From G965276675 sp965276675 (GTDB lineage: Bacteria > Acidobacteriota > Terriglobia > Terriglobales > Acidobacteriaceae), in assembly GCA_965276675.1 (NCBI GenBank), contig OZ255624.1:1178001-1242000 (forward strand): a stretch of 64,000 nt of DNA, read 5' to 3'. The position numbers and the translations under genes were made by a program. Positions 51,768-60,681 of the stretch are shown here, one piece after another; the first letter of the stretch is position 1; every line of letters begins with the position of its first letter. Below the pieces are notes generated by a model. That model saw nothing but the letters and a program-made list of their open reading frames with translations, did not search any database and was not told the DNA's origin.

Positions 51768-51980
51768 GATCGATTGGCTCCTATAAGTCGTTTGCTCCAA
51801 CGTGGGCCTCATCGCTGGTAGGAAGCCACGGCGGCAGAAGTGCCGCAAGCGCAATACCGAAGTGCGGCGGCATAAGGATTTCTAGGGAATGGATGCGTGT
51901 AGCGGGAAAAGGGCGGCCCGACCCCCAGGAGCACCGGGTTATGAAGGCGTCTAAATGCGATTCAGGTGCGCTGTCCGGCG

Positions 51981-52676
51981 TCAGGCCTGGGGCACGATCA
52001 GTTGGTGCGCGATGGCGAAGAGTGCGAGTTCCAGCCGGGTGGAGACGCCGGTCTTGTCAAAGATGTTCGACAGATGCCGCTTGACTGTCTCTTCGCTGAT
52101 GGTGAACTGTTTGGCGATATCGCGATTGGAGCAGCCCTCCACAATGCAACCCACGACTTCGAGTTCGCGCGGGGTGAGCCCGTAGGTTTTGCGCTCTGGG
52201 ACTGCGGCTTGTTGCATGAGATCGTGGAGCGCGCCGACTAAGTTGACGACCCGCTTGCCATTGATCCAGTAATCGCCTTGCATAACGGCTCCTATGGCGT
52301 TGGTGAGCTGATCGATCAGAGCATCTTTGGTGACGATGCCACGAGCGCCGATCTGCAGTGCCTCGATGATCTGTTGCGTGGTGATGGTGGAGGTGAGCAT
52401 CAGGATCTTGACGCGAGGCGAGCCGCTCATGATGGCGCGCATGGCTTCCAGGCCGGGCAGCCGCGGCATATAAAGATCGAGCAGCAGAATGTCCGGCAGC
52501 AGATCCAGTGTTGTGGTGATGGCCTCATCGCCGTCGGAGGCCTCGCCGACTACCTCAAAGGCGCCCTCGGATTTGAGCATGTTGCGGACGCCGATGCGCA
52601 CGACCGGATGGTCGTCCGCCAAGACGATGCGGATGATGCCGTTGCGATGTTCATGGGCTGGTGCACTCGTGGTCAT
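51981..52676 (-). CDS. NarL/LuxR-type response regulator
   Basis: 231 aa. Receiver domain IRIVLADDHPVVRIGVRNML with phosphoacceptor Asp in DILLLDLYMPRLPG, switch Thr in MLTST and Lys in VTKDAL; LuxR-type HTH LTPRELEVVGCIVEGCSNRD then KQFTISEETVKRHLSNIFDK. It is a transcription factor activated by phosphorylation. Its ATG overlaps the stop of the upstream receiver-Hpt gene by 4 bp, so the two are translationally coupled and probably share a phosphorelay. No kinase is adjacent. Confidence 0.9.
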   Translation of the reverse strand: MTTSAPAHEHRNGIIRIVLADDHPVVRIGVRNMLKSEGAFEVVGEASDGDEAITTTLDLLPDILLLDLYMPRLPGLEAMRAIMSGSPRVKILMLTSTITTQQIIEALQIGARGIVTKDALIDQLTNAIGAVMQGDYWINGKRVVNLVGALHDLMQQAAVPERKTYGLTPRELEVVGCIVEGCSNRDIAKQFTISEETVKRHLSNIFDKTGVSTRLELALFAIAHQLIVPQA

Positions 52677-53476
52677 ACGGATCTTTCCGGCGCAGGTCGC
52701 GCGATACTTTGTTCCACATCATCGCAGGCAAGGCGCAGGTCATGGAATAGCCTTGTGTGGTTCTTTTCCGGAACCGAGCCGGTTTCGAACGCAGAGGCGA
52801 TGCCGACGATGCCGGAGACCCCAGCCATTGCGGCAGAGCCTTTAATCATGTGGGCACACCGCCGGATGCCCTCCGTGTCTCCCCGCCTGGCGCAGCCCTC
52901 AAGCTCGGCGATACGGACCCGCGTGTCCGTGACATAGATGGTGTAGATCTCGCGGAGGGCATCGGGGGGCATGAGCGCCCGGAGCTTTGCCACGACTCTC
53001 TCATCGAGCACACCCGTGTTCCGTTGTGGCACATCGCTGTTTTGCTGACGTACGTTGTATTGCGGGTGCGAACTGCCCGGCTGGCGTGGGATGCTGCGAG
53101 TGCGCACCGCGCGGTGCAGGGAGGCGGGGTCAAGCGGTTTGAGCAGAAACTCGTCAAACGGAGCGGTTGCGCCCTTCTTGAGGGCTGTCGCGCTCATCCC
53201 GATCACGCGGGGGCGAGGCGGCGTCATCGCCATGATGTGGGCGCCGAGCTCGCTCCCACTCATCCCCGGCATCTGCATATCGACCAGAACGACCTCAGGC
53301 GGACGCGCCTCGCGCATCGCGGCGTTAAGGATAGAGATCGCGTGTGCGCCGCTCCGGGCCTTCCAGACCTGATGGCCCTCCGATTCGAGCAGAGCAGCTA
53401 TCAGTTCGAGGCTAAGGAAGTCATCATCCACAAGCAACGCGGTGGCTGGCATTTCGGAGGTCTTAGCGCCTTTCAT
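52673..53476 (-). CDS. Receiver-Hpt phosphorelay protein
   Basis: 267 aa. N-terminal receiver (about 12-125): TALLVDDDFLSLELIAALLE, phosphoacceptor Asp in VVLVDMQMPGMSGSELG, IGMSATALKKG and FLLKPLDPASL. A Gln/Asn/Pro linker precedes a C-terminal Hpt domain (about 165-260) with the histidine in IRRCAHMIKGSAAMAG. Free-standing receiver-Hpt proteins shuttle phosphate between a hybrid kinase and a final regulator. The overlapping NarL-type regulator is the obvious receiver. The partner kinase must be elsewhere. Confidence 0.87.
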   Translation of the reverse strand: MKGAKTSEMPATALLVDDDFLSLELIAALLESEGHQVWKARSGAHAISILNAAMREARPPEVVLVDMQMPGMSGSELGAHIMAMTPPRPRVIGMSATALKKGATAPFDEFLLKPLDPASLHRAVRTRSIPRQPGSSHPQYNVRQQNSDVPQRNTGVLDERVVAKLRALMPPDALREIYTIYVTDTRVRIAELEGCARRGDTEGIRRCAHMIKGSAAMAGVSGIVGIASAFETGSVPEKNHTRLFHDLRLACDDVEQSIARPAPERSV

Positions 53477-53731
53477 AAAGTCCTCAGTGCTGGCTCAAGA
53501 ATGATGCGAGTCGCGCATTGCAACAAGAACGTTTTGGGGGATTGCTTTGGATCTCTTTCTTCAGGATTTAATTTCGTAGTCATGCCCCAGGGCGCAGTTA
53601 CTGCGACGTATACCGAGGCCGCCGCCTACGGATCATACCGGCATGCAGGGCAAACCGCAACTGTAACTATTACAAATACATGAAAATAGATGTTGGCATT
53701 TACCACAATGCTTCGCCTGGACGTTGGCCCC

Positions 53732-53835
53732 TTTTCAGGGTGGCCGAGGTTCGCGCGAAGCCCCCTCCATGATGTCCGTTCTTTAAGGAACGGCCACGTC
53801 CACCCCTGTTCGCCGGCTATCACTTACCCTGAAAA
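53732..53835. repeat. 104-bp structured intergenic element, copy A
   Basis: The ends are perfect 10-bp inverted repeats TTTTCAGGGT / ACCCTGAAAA. Inside are TCGCGCGAAG and a hairpin CCGTTC-TTTAAG-GAACGG (53776-53793). A second copy of the same length is at 58599-58702 with the same landmarks in the same order. It lies in the 485-bp gap between the divergent receiver-Hpt gene and the DUF2339 gene; nothing else in that gap is recognised. Could be a small non-autonomous mobile repeat or a structured RNA. Confidence 0.7.
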
Positions 53836-53961
53836 TAGTCCGGCCGTAGGATACTCCTGCCACCGTAGATGATCGTGTCCGGTGGCCAGCCTCGGGCGGC
53901 CAGTAGAGAGCACGTGGGAACACAAAATCGGAGGAAATGGGCTAAAGTTGGAGCCACCTCT

Positions 53962-55797
53962 ATGGATACAGACCGCGACGATCTCCAGAGACAAATCGCA
54001 GAGCTGACAGCGCGGGTGTACCGGCTGGAACAGCAGCTGGGGGCGGCCGAAGGCGGCCACGCCGCGCCAGCCGAGGCGGCAGCCGCACTGCCGGTCGCTG
54101 AACCGGTGCTGGCCGGCACTCCAGCGACAGCCGCAAAGCAGGCCGGGGAGAGGCGACCGTCGCTCGAGACGCGTGTGGGCTCGCAGCTCTTCAACCGGAT
54201 CGGGATCATCGCGCTGCTGATCGGCGTGGCGTGGTTCCTGAAGTTTGCCTTTGAGAACCATTGGATCGGGCCCGCAGGGCGGGTGGCAATCGGCCTGCTG
54301 TGCGGTGCAGGGCTGATCGCGTGGTCGGAGCGCTTTCGTCAACGGGGATTCGCAACCTTTTCGTATTCGCTCAAGGCGCTTGGCTCGGGCATTCTGTATC
54401 TCTCACTGTGGGCGGCGTTCTCCGTGTATGCGCTTATTCCCTCTGGCATCGCCTTTGCCGCGATGATTCTAGTGACCGCCTCGAATGGCTTTCTAGCCTG
54501 GAAACAGGAGGCCGAGTTGCTGGCGGTGTATGCCATCGTTGGCGGCTTTTCGACGCCCCTGCTACTCTCCACCGGCAGGAACGAAGAGGTCACGCTCTTC
54601 ACGTATCTGCTCGTTCTAAACGTGGCGGTGATGGCGCTGCTGACAGTGCGGGCGTGGACGCGGCTGCTGGTGCTCGCGTTTGTCGCGACCGCTTCCTTCT
54701 TCATCGGTTGGTTCGTGGAGTTCTACACCGCCGCACAGTTCCCGCGGACCGCCGTCTTCCTCGTGCTCTTCTTCGGTCTCTTCGCATTCGCCGCACTCTT
54801 CAGCAAGAAGTCTGCGGAAAGCACAGCGACGGCAAGAAAGCAGGCCGCGGCGGCACGTGTGCTGGTCTCGCTGGCTAATGGAGTCTTTGGCTTTCTGGGC
54901 TTCTACCCGATGCTGGAAGCGGGCGGAAGCCATGGACCCGCCGAGGCGTGGTGCGCGCTGGCCTTTGGCGCCTTCTATCTTGGCGCGTTCTATGCCGGGC
55001 TGCGACAGCTCTTCAACTCCCGGCCAGATGTCCCGCACATGCTACCAGCCGCGGCTGAGGCGCATCTCGCGCTTGCGGCCGCCTTCCTCACCACAGCGAT
55101 TCCGCTGGGGTTGCATACCCACTGGATCACCATCGGCTGGCTCTCCGAAGGTGCAGGGTTGATGTTGATTGCACCGCGACTCCGCACATTAACGCTACGC
55201 CCCCTGGCCGCTGCTGTACTTGCCCTGGGTCTCGTTTCGCTGGCTTGGGGAGCGATGCCGGCGCAGACCAGGGTAATCGTAAACCCGCGCTTCGGGACTT
55301 TTGCCGTCGCGATTGGTGCATTTGCCGCAACCCTGCTGATCGCGCGGCATGCCATGCTCTCCCGATCGGTCGAGATATCGGCGGCCCGAATTCTGTTGCC
55401 CTGGCCGGTGGTCGCCAGCGTTGCACTCGCGCTGGTCAACTTGCTCGTTCTGGCGGCGGTTGCGTTTGAGATCCATACCTATTGGTGGTCGCAGCCACTC
55501 ACGCCGGGCACAACGCTGTTCGCCGAGCGCAGCATGCACGCGCAGTTCACTTACTCGGCGTGGGGACTGCTGCTGGGAGCGGGCCTGCTCGCCGTGGGCT
55601 TCTGGCGTAAGTCAGCATTCTTGCGCTGGCAGGCGCTGATCCTGTTGGCTGCGGATATTGCCAAGGTCTTTCTGGTGGACACCAGCCAGCTCACCCAGGG
55701 CTACCGCATCGTCAGCTTTATCGGGCTTGGGGTGTTATTGCTGGTCGTCAGCTTTGTGTACCAGCGGGACTGGCTGGGGCTGCGGGGGGCGAGTTAG
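53962..55797 (+). CDS. DUF2339 multi-span membrane protein
   Basis: ATG 53962 has GGAG 8 nt upstream (frame open from 53869); 611 aa. A short coiled coil (DDLQRQIAELTARVYRLEQQ) precedes about 16-18 hydrophobic spans. The first block LETRVGSQLFNRIGIIALLI, WFLKFAFENHWIGPAGRVAI and YSLKALGSGILYLSLWAAFS is the DUF2339 signature; the C-terminus ends with YRIVSFIGLGVLLLVVSFVY and YQRDW, also usual. The family is widespread and uncharacterised; transporter or envelope stress roles are speculative. Divergent from the phosphorelay genes. Confidence 0.88.
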   Translation: MDTDRDDLQRQIAELTARVYRLEQQLGAAEGGHAAPAEAAAALPVAEPVLAGTPATAAKQAGERRPSLETRVGSQLFNRIGIIALLIGVAWFLKFAFENHWIGPAGRVAIGLLCGAGLIAWSERFRQRGFATFSYSLKALGSGILYLSLWAAFSVYALIPSGIAFAAMILVTASNGFLAWKQEAELLAVYAIVGGFSTPLLLSTGRNEEVTLFTYLLVLNVAVMALLTVRAWTRLLVLAFVATASFFIGWFVEFYTAAQFPRTAVFLVLFFGLFAFAALFSKKSAESTATARKQAAAARVLVSLANGVFGFLGFYPMLEAGGSHGPAEAWCALAFGAFYLGAFYAGLRQLFNSRPDVPHMLPAAAEAHLALAAAFLTTAIPLGLHTHWITIGWLSEGAGLMLIAPRLRTLTLRPLAAAVLALGLVSLAWGAMPAQTRVIVNPRFGTFAVAIGAFAATLLIARHAMLSRSVEISAARILLPWPVVASVALALVNLLVLAAVAFEIHTYWWSQPLTPGTTLFAERSMHAQFTYSAWGLLLGAGLLAVGFWRKSAFLRWQALILLAADIAKVFLVDTSQLTQGYRIVSFIGLGVLLLVVSFVYQRDWLGLRGAS

Positions 55798-55840
55798 CCC
55801 CTCATAGGGGATTCGCAGCTTAGTCTCTGCTATTGTTTCC

Positions 55841-58402
55841 TCACCGGATCGACGACTCAACTTCGTTGATCCAGTCGGGCGACTTCAAAATCTCGCGAGG
55901 CTTGGAGCCGTCCGCCGGGCCGACCAGGCCGTCGCGCTCCATCATGTCGATGAGGTGCGCGGCGCGGCCGTAGCCCACACGTAACCTTCGTTGTATCAAA
56001 GAGGTTGACGCTTTACCAAACTCGAAGACCAGCCGTACGGCATCGTCGAAGAGCTCGTCGTTCGCGTCGTCCTCTCCTTCAGCCGTGAGGTCGCGCCCCT
56101 TGTCGTCCCTCGGCGAATCGAGGAAGCCCTCGACATATTCCGCAGTGCCCTGCGTCTTCCAGTAATCGACCACGGCAGAGATCTCTTTCTCTGTTACGAA
56201 GGGTGCGTGCACACGCTGGAGACGCGAGGTGCCGGGCGGTAGAAAGAGCATGTCGCCGCGACCGAGCAGCGACTCCGCACCGTTGCTGTCGAGGATGGTG
56301 CGCGAGTCGACCTTGGTCGACAGACGGAAAGAGATGCGGCTGGGCACGTTGGCCTTGATCAGGCCGGTGATGACATCGACCGAAGGCCGCTGCGTCGCAA
56401 GCACCAGGTGAATGCCGACAGCGCGGGCCATTTGCGCCAGCCGAGTGATCGATTCTTCGACGTTGGCCTTATCGAGCATCATCAGGTCGGCGAGCTCGTC
56501 GATGATGATGATGATGTAAGGCAGCGGCTCCTGCTCCTGCGCATCCTCGAACATGCTCGGCGTGCCGTTCTCGAAGAGCTTGTTGTACTGGTCGATATTG
56601 CGCACACTGCGCGAGGCCAACAGCTTGAGCCGTCGTTCCATCTCGCGCACCGCGTTGCGTAGCGCATTGGCCGCGAGCTTTGCCTCCGTGATAATGGGCG
56701 TGAAAAGATGCGGGATGCCCTCGTACATGCCGAGCTCGACGCGCTTCGGGTCGACCAGGATCATGCGGACCTGCTCTGGCGTGCTCTTGAAGAGCACCGA
56801 CATGATCATGGCATTGATGGCGACGGACTTGCCGCTGCCGGTGGAGCCGGCGATCAGCACGTGCGGCATGCCCGCGAGGTCTGCGGTGACGATGCGGCCG
56901 TTAATGTCCTTACCCATGGCGAGCGTGAGGCGCGACTTGCTGTTGACGAAGGGCTCGGCCTCGACCACATCGCGGAGCCAGATGGTCTCGCGCTTGGAGT
57001 TCGGCACCTGAATGCCGACCGTGCTTTTACCGGCCATGCGCTCGATCAGGATGCTCTCGGCAGCCATGGCGAGGCAGAGGTCGTCGGCCAGGCTGGTGAC
57101 GCGGGCGTACTTGACGCCGGCTTCGGGGCGGAACTCGAAGGTGGTGACGACGGGGCCGGGGTTGATATGCGTGACCTGGCCGCGCACATCGAATTCGGCG
57201 CACTTCTCGACCAGAACCTTGGCTTCGTCGCGCAGCTCCTCCTCGCGGATGATCTGCTGCTCTTCGGAGCGGTGGAGCAGGGTGGTTGGGGGCAGGCGGA
57301 AGCCGCTGACCGACTTGGGCGTTACGGTGACGGGGAGGATGTCGGCATCGGCACGCTCGCCGATGGCGATGCTTTGGGTCGCGGGTCGGGTGCGGGTCGC
57401 GGCATCTGTTTCTGCAGCAGCCTCGGAGAAGCGATCGATACCGGTTGCCCGTTTCGACTCTGCGGCTGAGGCGGCCGGGCGCTCCGGGAAGGCGGCGACT
57501 GGTTGTGGATCATGCACGGTCGCACGCGGCATCGCCTCCCAGAGGGTGGGCGGCGGCGCGGGTGTTTCCAGGTAAGAGGCGTCTTCACGGGAGAGAGGAG
57601 CGGCAGCCGCTGTATCCCCGGAGAATGAAGCGCGGCGCGGCACCGGGGACAAATCTTCATCTCTCTGTGCCGGTTGCCGACCGAAGAGGCGCGCGAAGAG
57701 CCCAGGCGTTTTCTTTCCGGACTGTTCCGCCACGCGAGCGCGTTGTCCTGCCTCGCGGACGGCGGCCTTCTCGACAGCGCGGCGTGCCCGGCGCAGCTTC
57801 CAGTTGCGCACTCGGTCGCGCCAGGCGTACACAAAGGCGAAATGGACAGCGACCCAGAGCCGGGCGGTGGTGAAGGAGAAGGTAGTTGTCAGGAAGAGTG
57901 CGATGATGACCATGCTCACGCTGACAACGCAGGCGCCAGGGAAGTTCAGGTAGGCAGTGAGTGTATCGAGCGCCAGGCGTCCGGTGACGCCCTCGATTGG
58001 GATCGCGGTTTGCCAGTGCAGGTGGCCCGGTAACAGGGCGAAGATGGCTGGGGCAAAGACGACGTAGAGCACCAGACCGATGGCTTTGGCAAGCGGCGAA
58101 CCCATGGACCGCGAGCGCATCCACCCCACGCCAAAGGCGCCGAGCAGCAGTGGGAAGAAGAATGCCGCGACACCTTCCAACTGCAGCAGCAGGTCGCTTA
58201 CGGTCGCGCCGACTATGCCGATCCAGTTGCGCGCGGGGTGCCCGGCAACCGAGCCGGTGACCGTATTCAGCGACGGGTCCGTGGCTCGGTAGGAGACTAA
58301 GGCGAGAAGAAGGAGGGTAGCAGCGACCAGCAGCATAAGCCCGACCAACTCATTGAGCCGGCGGTTACGTGTGGGCGTGAGCGCGATGGTAAGTGGTTTC
58401 AT
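55841..58402 (-). CDS. ftsK: DNA translocase FtsK/SpoIIIE
   Basis: ATG 58402 gives 853 aa (frame open to 58588). Four membrane spans in the first 190 residues, a disordered Ala/Pro/Arg-rich linker (about 220-370), then the motor: alpha/beta part with VTHINPGPVVTTFEFRPEAG, Walker A IAGSTGSGKSVAINAMI, Walker B IIIIIDELADLMML, LATQRPSVDVITGLIKANVP and ESLLGRGDMLFLPPG. The C-terminal gamma winged helix (STSLIQRRLRVGYGRAAHLI) recognises KOPS-like sites. It clears chromosome ends from the septum and activates XerCD, linking division to segregation. It is the last gene of the dapD-ftsK series. Confidence 0.95.
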   Translation of the reverse strand: MKPLTIALTPTRNRRLNELVGLMLLVAATLLLLALVSYRATDPSLNTVTGSVAGHPARNWIGIVGATVSDLLLQLEGVAAFFFPLLLGAFGVGWMRSRSMGSPLAKAIGLVLYVVFAPAIFALLPGHLHWQTAIPIEGVTGRLALDTLTAYLNFPGACVVSVSMVIIALFLTTTFSFTTARLWVAVHFAFVYAWRDRVRNWKLRRARRAVEKAAVREAGQRARVAEQSGKKTPGLFARLFGRQPAQRDEDLSPVPRRASFSGDTAAAAPLSREDASYLETPAPPPTLWEAMPRATVHDPQPVAAFPERPAASAAESKRATGIDRFSEAAAETDAATRTRPATQSIAIGERADADILPVTVTPKSVSGFRLPPTTLLHRSEEQQIIREEELRDEAKVLVEKCAEFDVRGQVTHINPGPVVTTFEFRPEAGVKYARVTSLADDLCLAMAAESILIERMAGKSTVGIQVPNSKRETIWLRDVVEAEPFVNSKSRLTLAMGKDINGRIVTADLAGMPHVLIAGSTGSGKSVAINAMIMSVLFKSTPEQVRMILVDPKRVELGMYEGIPHLFTPIITEAKLAANALRNAVREMERRLKLLASRSVRNIDQYNKLFENGTPSMFEDAQEQEPLPYIIIIIDELADLMMLDKANVEESITRLAQMARAVGIHLVLATQRPSVDVITGLIKANVPSRISFRLSTKVDSRTILDSNGAESLLGRGDMLFLPPGTSRLQRVHAPFVTEKEISAVVDYWKTQGTAEYVEGFLDSPRDDKGRDLTAEGEDDANDELFDDAVRLVFEFGKASTSLIQRRLRVGYGRAAHLIDMMERDGLVGPADGSKPREILKSPDWINEVESSIR

Positions 58403-58598
58403 CGAGGCGTGCTTGAACGGAGCGCAGTCTGGCGGTGGCCGCACCCACCAAAACGTGAGTGCACCATATGCTATCGACACGCCAGAGCAGCCCCATTGTT
58501 CCACACCGGCCAGGGGGAAGCCAGGGAAAGGGGAGCAAGTCACCAAGCTGCTAACGTTACCGGCTGTCCGGGAGTGCGCATTCCGCACTCTTAAACTA

Positions 58599-58702
58599 TT
58601 TTCAGGCGTTACTGTGACTCGCGCGAAGACCTGCTCGGCGTGGCCGTTCCTCGAAGAACGGTCACGTTTACCACTGCTTTCCGGTCTACGTTCACCCTGA
58701 AA
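58599..58702. repeat. 104-bp structured intergenic element, copy B
   Basis: Same architecture as 53732-53835: TTTTCAGG start, CCTGAAA end, TCGCGCGAAG, then an 11-bp hairpin CGTGGCCGTTC / GAACGGTCACG (58639-58649 with 58656-58666, loop CTCGAA). It ends 3 bp before the uppP stop codon and lies upstream of ftsK. Stem changes against copy A keep pairing at several positions and B extends the stem, which favours a conserved structure. Confidence 0.7.
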
Positions 58703-58705
58703 TGG

Positions 58706-59608
58706 TTAAGCCGCAGCGAGCTTGGCGCCGAACATAAGCAGCAGGACCGCGAGGATGATGCGGTAGACCGCAAAGATCACAAAGCCGTGGCGGCGCACCC
58801 ACAGCAGGAACCACTCGACGACGCCGAGCGCGACCACGAAGGAGACCACCAGGCCGATGAGCAGCACGATCCACCCGTGGGTAGTGACAACCAGGGGTGC
58901 GATCGCATCCGCGCCGGCAGCGGCGTGCTTGGGATGGAAGGTGCGCAGTGCCTCGTAGCCGGTGGCGGCGATCATTGTCGGGATCGAGACCAGAAACGAG
59001 AACTCAAGCGCGGCAGAGCGCGTCATTCCGGCGATCTGGCCACCGGCAATGGTGGACATGGAACGCGAAGTGCCCGGGAAGACAGCCGAGGCGATCTGGC
59101 AGATGCCGACCCAGACCGCCTGCCCGAGTGACATATGTTCCACGTCCGGTGTTGAGGAGGTGCGCCGCACGCTCCACGCATCGACAACCCACATGATGAT
59201 ACCGCCAATCAGCAGCGACATCGCCATCAGGTGAAGGCTCTCGAGATGCTTGCCAATAATCTTTGTCAGCAGGAACGCAGGGATCGCCGTAAACACAAAG
59301 GCGATCATTGTGAGCGAGAGCGGATGATTCCACACCGTACGATCGCCGTTTTCGCCGCGCGGAAAGGTGCGAATGAACTCGATAATGCGGCCGCTGAAGA
59401 GCAGCAGCAAGGCCAGGATGGCGCCGAGCTGAATGACGATGGTGTACATCTTCCAGTACGGATCTTCCAGTGACAGCGTGAGAGGTCCATGGCTGTGGGG
59501 CGCGAGCAATGCCTCCGCAATGCGCAGGTGAGCGGTTGAGCTGACAGGCAGAAACTCCGTTAAGCCCTCAACGATGCCAAGCAAAACCGAAAGAACGTAG
59601 TCGTTCAA
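58706..59608 (-). CDS. uppP: Undecaprenyl-diphosphatase
   Basis: 300 aa, eight or so membrane spans. Catalytic signatures: GIVEGLTEFLPVSSTAHLRI (Glu-rich motif) and FPGTSRSMSTIAGGQIAGMT (PGxSRS arginine motif), then AALEFSFLVSIPTMIAATGY. It dephosphorylates undecaprenyl diphosphate to recycle the lipid carrier used by MraY and MurG, and confers bacitracin tolerance when abundant. The insert before the second motif (AWSVRRTSSTPDVEHMSLGQ) is typical of acidobacterial forms. It starts 23 bp after the SH3-domain gene. Confidence 0.93.
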   Translation of the reverse strand: MNDYVLSVLLGIVEGLTEFLPVSSTAHLRIAEALLAPHSHGPLTLSLEDPYWKMYTIVIQLGAILALLLLFSGRIIEFIRTFPRGENGDRTVWNHPLSLTMIAFVFTAIPAFLLTKIIGKHLESLHLMAMSLLIGGIIMWVVDAWSVRRTSSTPDVEHMSLGQAVWVGICQIASAVFPGTSRSMSTIAGGQIAGMTRSAALEFSFLVSIPTMIAATGYEALRTFHPKHAAAGADAIAPLVVTTHGWIVLLIGLVVSFVVALGVVEWFLLWVRRHGFVIFAVYRIILAVLLLMFGAKLAAA

Positions 59609-59631
59609 GTGTTCCTCCGGCAGCCGCGGGC

Positions 59632-60645
59632 CTAGGAGCCTGCAGTGCCGTAGATTGGGATGGACTGCTGCACCTTGTATACCAGAGTCGCCGCGCGCGC
59701 CGCGTAATCACTGCCCAGATTTCCACTACTCTGATATTTGGTTTCTAACTTCTCGCTGATGGCAATAGCGTGCGCATGAGCGGCCTCGGCTTTTTTATCG
59801 TTGCCGTCACCGGCATAGATGTCGCCAGCAGCAGCCTGGCGATAGGCCGCGTCGTACAATGCTTCGGGCGCTTTGGGCGAGTTGGGGTGCTCGTCGGCAT
59901 ACTTTTCGAACATCTCCGATTCCTTCTCCGGACATTTCGTCGAGCCTTGCCAGTCCCCACAGATCTTGTTGTCGAGCATGTTCCATGCCGCCAGGTCGGC
60001 CCACTTAGTGCCCGGGTACTTCTTCTCGATCTTGCGCATTTCGTCGTCGTTGATGGGCTGGCGCAGGTAGCTCTCCTTCTCGCGTGCGGAGGGCCGGGAG
60101 AAGACATCGGCCTTCTCCAGCTGCCAGCGAATGTCGGCGGCGCGCCAAGTCGCCTCGGCCGCGAGCGGAGACTGCGGAAAGATTTGCGCGGAGCGGGTGT
60201 AGAGCAGGCGTGCGCTCTGGGCTGCGCCGCGGGGCGGGTGCGCCTCACTCGCACTGTTTTCATCAGCCACGGCCGCACCAAAGAGCACCGCATCGCCCTT
60301 CGGCGTGGCAGCCGAGACGATGCCCTTGCCTTCAATCCAGCCGGAGACCGGCGGGGTGTCCGCTTCGCCGCCAAAGACCGGAGCATCCTCGGCCTGGTTC
60401 TGCTCCACGTCGGTGTTGGCAAAGACGCGCAGCCAGTTCCCAGAGCGTTCGACGATCAGCAGCTCGCGGCCGGGCGTGATCGGGTCCAGACGTTGCGAGC
60501 TGGTGTCGGCGCTAACATAGATCGGCGTCTCTCGAACTACGGTGGCGGTCTGGCCGGAGGGCGGTTTGGTGGCCGCGAAGGTAAGACTGGCGGCGAAGAC
60601 GGTAACCGACAAGGCGGAGAAAAGGCGGAGAGCAGTGGGAGCCAT
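59632..60645 (-). CDS. Secreted SH3-like/TPR-like protein of unknown function
   Basis: 337 aa from ATG 60645 (a GTG lies one codon earlier). Signal peptide about 1-25 (VFAASLTFAA). An SH3b-like region (TATVVRETPIYVSADTSSQR, LLIVERSGNWLRVFANTDVE, SGWIEGKGIV) is followed by helical TPR-like sequence (FEKYADEHPNSPKAPEALYD, AAYRQAAAGDIY, AIAISEKLETKYQSSGNLG). Periplasmic or outer-membrane location is likely, perhaps binding peptidoglycan through the SH3 part. Placed between the dehydratase and uppP genes in an envelope-related series. Function unassigned. Confidence 0.7.
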   Translation of the reverse strand: MAPTALRLFSALSVTVFAASLTFAATKPPSGQTATVVRETPIYVSADTSSQRLDPITPGRELLIVERSGNWLRVFANTDVEQNQAEDAPVFGGEADTPPVSGWIEGKGIVSAATPKGDAVLFGAAVADENSASEAHPPRGAAQSARLLYTRSAQIFPQSPLAAEATWRAADIRWQLEKADVFSRPSAREKESYLRQPINDDEMRKIEKKYPGTKWADLAAWNMLDNKICGDWQGSTKCPEKESEMFEKYADEHPNSPKAPEALYDAAYRQAAAGDIYAGDGNDKKAEAAHAHAIAISEKLETKYQSSGNLGSDYAARAATLVYKVQQSIPIYGTAGS

Positions 60646-60681
60646 CACCCTATCAGGATAGCGCCCCGTGTTGGCGAAGTG

